Source: Larix kaempferi (lineage: Eukaryota; Streptophyta; Pinopsida; Pinales; Pinaceae). Taken from it: DNA of 64,000 nt. A model generated the notes under the pieces. That model was not told where the DNA came from and ran no database searches. It saw nothing but the letters and a program-made list of their open reading frames with translations. The position numbers and the translations under genes were made by a program. The DNA lies in assembly GCA_027924585.1 (NCBI GenBank), contig BSBM01000712.1, positions 1,002,001 to 1,066,000 on the forward strand, in the 5' to 3' direction. This document shows, piece after piece, positions 62,101 through 64,000 of the stretch (within the stretch, counting starts at the first letter, position 1; the number at the start of each line of letters is the position of its first letter).

Positions 62101-63180
62101 GAACCAATCACTGCGTTGTATTTTAAAAAAAAACTCTCGGACGAGAGTTTGAACTGAACTCTAGGCCGAGAGTTTGGAAGACATTTTCTCGCCCGAGAGT
62201 TTCTAGTCAAGAATTCTAGCACCATTTCTGTAGAATTCAAAAATGCGTCACTTTAACAAGGTCAGACCACTGCAAAACATGAGAATTACATGTCGGAGTT
62301 TATACCAGTAGATTCATCATTCAATCTACTTTCAAGTAATATAAGTTTTTTTCAATTTCATTTAGGATTACTATTTTTTTCTATTTTTTTACTAAACTTT
62401 ATCATTAAAAAATTAAGTGACTGAAAAATCAGTCACAATGAAAATTCAATATCATCACAATGACGAAGCCAATTTTTTTTTAAAAAATACAGGGATGTTC
62501 CTTGAAGTGTCCTCTTCAATGGGTTGGTTTTAGTTTGTTTGATAAAAGTAACATTTGAAAGAAAATGTGAAGACAAAAACATGTGTCGATAATGCACCAT
62601 TTTCTGAACATACGCTATTTCGATAAATAATAAAAAACAGTTCATAAGCCTTAAAAAACTTGAAATATAGTCCAGGATCAAGTTTAGTGTGTGTAGATTA
62701 TGAACATACAATTTTTTTCCCTAAAATGAATAACCATCTATCAAAAAAATGTCGTCAACATAGGTCACTCATTATCCATACCTAAGCTTTTCAAGTATAT
62801 GCCATTGGTTGACAGCAAATTTGTTCCACGATATGTCCATGAAAAAAATTAAAAAAAAATACAAGTAGAAAGCTAATTCAATTCTGTAAAACCTTTGTTT
62901 TTACTTCAAGTTGAAATTCCTAAGGAAGATATGGGTTTGAAGAGGCCGAAGTTGAAAAACATAAAAATTAGCAGTTTTTTTGGTAAAAAACAAGCCAAAC
63001 TGTTTCCCAACTTCATGTTTTCATCCAGGTCTATGTGATACTTAAAAGACGGTATGCTTCTCAAAGAATTTTATTCCAAGTTGTCAACTAACTTACCCAC
63101 AAGGTTCTTGGGCTTGCTTAGAATTTTCCAGTTTTATAATATAAAAAAAAAAACAAAATTACATTTTTGAGGGTTTTACA
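59105..63180 (+). repeat. Long 5' LTR of a Ty3/gypsy element (about 4.1 kb)
   Basis: Starts TGTAACACCCCC and ends GGGTTTTACA, an imperfect inverted TGTAA/TTACA pair. Both are typical of plant Ty3/gypsy LTRs, and the end is followed two bases later by a primer site. At about 4.1 kb it is very long, so a nested insertion is possible. It contains palindrome module 3 (62005-63029), a 34-bp tandem repeat (about 60551-60617) and a TA/CTATA microsatellite (59922-59960). The 3' LTR lies outside the window, so the left edge rests on motif alone. Confidence 0.6.
62005..63029. promoter_or_regulatory. Palindrome-bearing module 3 (AACTCTCGGCCGAGAGTT type), reversed
   Basis: Seven palindromes of 16-20 bp between 62005 and 62205, consensus AACTCT(A/C)GGCCGAGAGTTT. 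Then come the boxes of modules 1 and 2 in reverse complement: GATACC/TATACCAGTAGATTC (about 62305), GTGTCCTCTTCAATGGG (about 62507), GAAAGCTAATTCAATTCTG (about 62870), GTTGAAAAACATAAAAAT (about 62953) and CAACTTCATGTTTTCATCC (about 63010). Spacings match the other modules within about 20 bp. It lies inside the gypsy LTR, upstream of gag, which ties the scaffold to LTR sequence. Confidence 0.6.
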
Positions 63181-63182
63181 TA

Positions 63183-63200
63183 TGGTGTCAGAGCTGTGTT
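63183..63200 (+). other. Primer-binding site (initiator-Met tRNA type)
   Basis: TGGTGTCAGAGCTGTGTT begins two bases after the LTR end. It matches the usual TGGTATCAGAGC site with one change. This fixes the LTR boundary and the plus orientation of the element. Confidence 0.8.
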
Positions 63201-63335
63201 ACAGCACTTGGCCTAAGATGGCTCAAAACATTTCTTCTATTGTTAAAAAATTTAAACTAATGTTATATTTTGTATTTGTTTTGTACTTTTAGTAATTTTA
63301 GGTATTAGGAAACAAACTGTGCTATCCAGAAAGAA

Positions 63336-64000
63336 ATGGCAGAGTTTGGGATGCCTGAAGAGACACCCCCACCGGAAGGTACTGGACGAAGTAGACTTTG
63401 GGTGCAGCTGAATGAAAGCAGAGATAATGTTGAGGAATTAAGAGCAGAGTTGAAAAAATTTAGGGAGGAAAATGAACGGATAATGAAGGCTCAAGAGGAA
63501 CTAAATACTATCTTACTAGCCAAGATACATAGCAATGAAAAGGATAAGCATAAGGAAGGGAAGGCAGCTACACCCCCTAAACAAAAGGGAAGAAAGTTGG
63601 ATTTTTCCAGCCATAGGAATGAAACATCCAATGATGAATCATTAAAGCAAGAACATGAAGATTCCAGTGAAAGAAATGACCAGCATAAAGGTAAGAGGAA
63701 GTATAGACCATATGAGGAAATTTCAGGGGAATTTAAGAAAATCAAACACCCCATGTTTAATGGCGAAATTGAAAAAGGTGAATAAATACTTTCAGATATA
63801 CAACTATTCTGATGAACAAATTGGTTATCAGGCATGAAGAAATACTTTCAGATATACAACTATTCTGATGAAATTAAGGCAAAAATGGCGATATACAACC
63901 TAAGTGGAAAGGCTGATATATGGTGGTAGGATATTAAGAAAGTTAAAGGCATAAAGGAGCGAGGAGTGAATTGGAAAACTTTTAAAAGGTTATTTAAGGA
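63336..64000 (+). pseudogene. Ty3/gypsy gag, 5' part, cut by the window edge
   Basis: ATG 63336 opens an acidic, Glu/Lys-rich head (MAEFGMPEETPPPEGTGRSR) with a coiled-coil stretch at about residues 30-70, then KHPMFNGEIEKGE. A TAA at 63783 ends the frame. After a 55-bp duplication the gag core resumes from 63834 in another frame: MKKYFQIYNYSDEIKAKMAI, NLSGKADIWW, and VNWKTFKRLF. This is the retrotransposon gag domain of plant gypsy elements (shell protein of the particle). A TAG after WW is a further lesion. The rest of gag-pol is beyond the window. Confidence 0.85.
63785..63871 (+). repeat. 55-bp tandem duplication inside gag
   Basis: AAATACTTTCAGATATACAA followed by CTATTCTGATGA occurs at 63785-63816 and 63840-63871. 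The first copy replaces the expected AEAWLLG coding part, so the duplication broke gag. Confidence 0.9.

Overview
The window looks like a repeat-dense, AT-rich intergenic stretch of a large plant nuclear genome. Supporting signs are plant-type L1 LINE ORF2 with a C-terminal RNase H domain, Ty3/gypsy LTRs (TGTAACACCC start, initiator-Met-type primer site, EAW-type gag), tRNA-derived SINEs, a fragment of a PLS-class PPR gene, and small (about 90 bp) GT-AG introns. A gymnosperm is a reasonable guess from the density of old, decayed elements, but the sequence alone does not settle it. I see no intact host gene; every coding region found is broken by stops or frameshifts, or is cut by a junction or the window edge.

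Layout. 1-3265: no recognisable gene. 3266-11066: an LTR family with three copies of about 1.75-1.83 kb. Copy A (+) abuts copy B (-) tail to tail across a 4-base TTAA spacer, and B and C flank a decayed 2.4 kb interior. 11067-15960: non-coding, with two tRNA-derived SINE remnants. 15960-19660: a decayed LTR element (P1), repeated at 53155-57250 (P2). 20165-20740: tandem AT repeats and a SINE with a 19-bp target-site duplication. 21067-30229: a 7.3 kb block X1, joined through a 290-bp unique stretch on its left, between direct repeats R1 and R2 of about 765 bp. 30230-33715: mostly empty, with a PPR fragment. 33720-39276: a 5'-truncated, mutated L1-type LINE (ORF1 zinc knuckle, endonuclease, reverse transcriptase, RNase H) whose 3' end begins block X2 (37743-45067), the second copy of X1. 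45540-50755: a second palindrome-bearing module, a GC-rich minisatellite and a LINE RNase H fragment. 57305-58292: a GC-rich retroposon with poly-A and a 15-bp target-site duplication inside P2. 59105-64000: a Ty3/gypsy element with a long 5' LTR, primer site and start of gag, running off the window.

Two things stand out. First, blocks X1/X2 carry three gene-like units that I cannot assign to a family: gene a (-), gene b (+, one 91-bp intron) and gene c (-, six inferred exons with consistent phases). Genes a and b diverge from a shared control-like region holding CG-rich palindromes and a 51-bp minisatellite. Second, the module around those palindromes recurs elsewhere with the same order and spacing of conserved boxes (47533-48510; 62005-63029 reversed; a deleted remnant at 49605-49920). 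The palindrome differs between members: ATTCGGCCGAAT, CCTCGATCGAGG and AACTCTCGGCCGAGAGTT. Members share the scaffold but each has its own internally homogeneous palindrome, which suggests co-evolution with sequence-specific binding proteins or local homogenisation. One member lies inside the gypsy LTR, so the scaffold may be LTR-derived.
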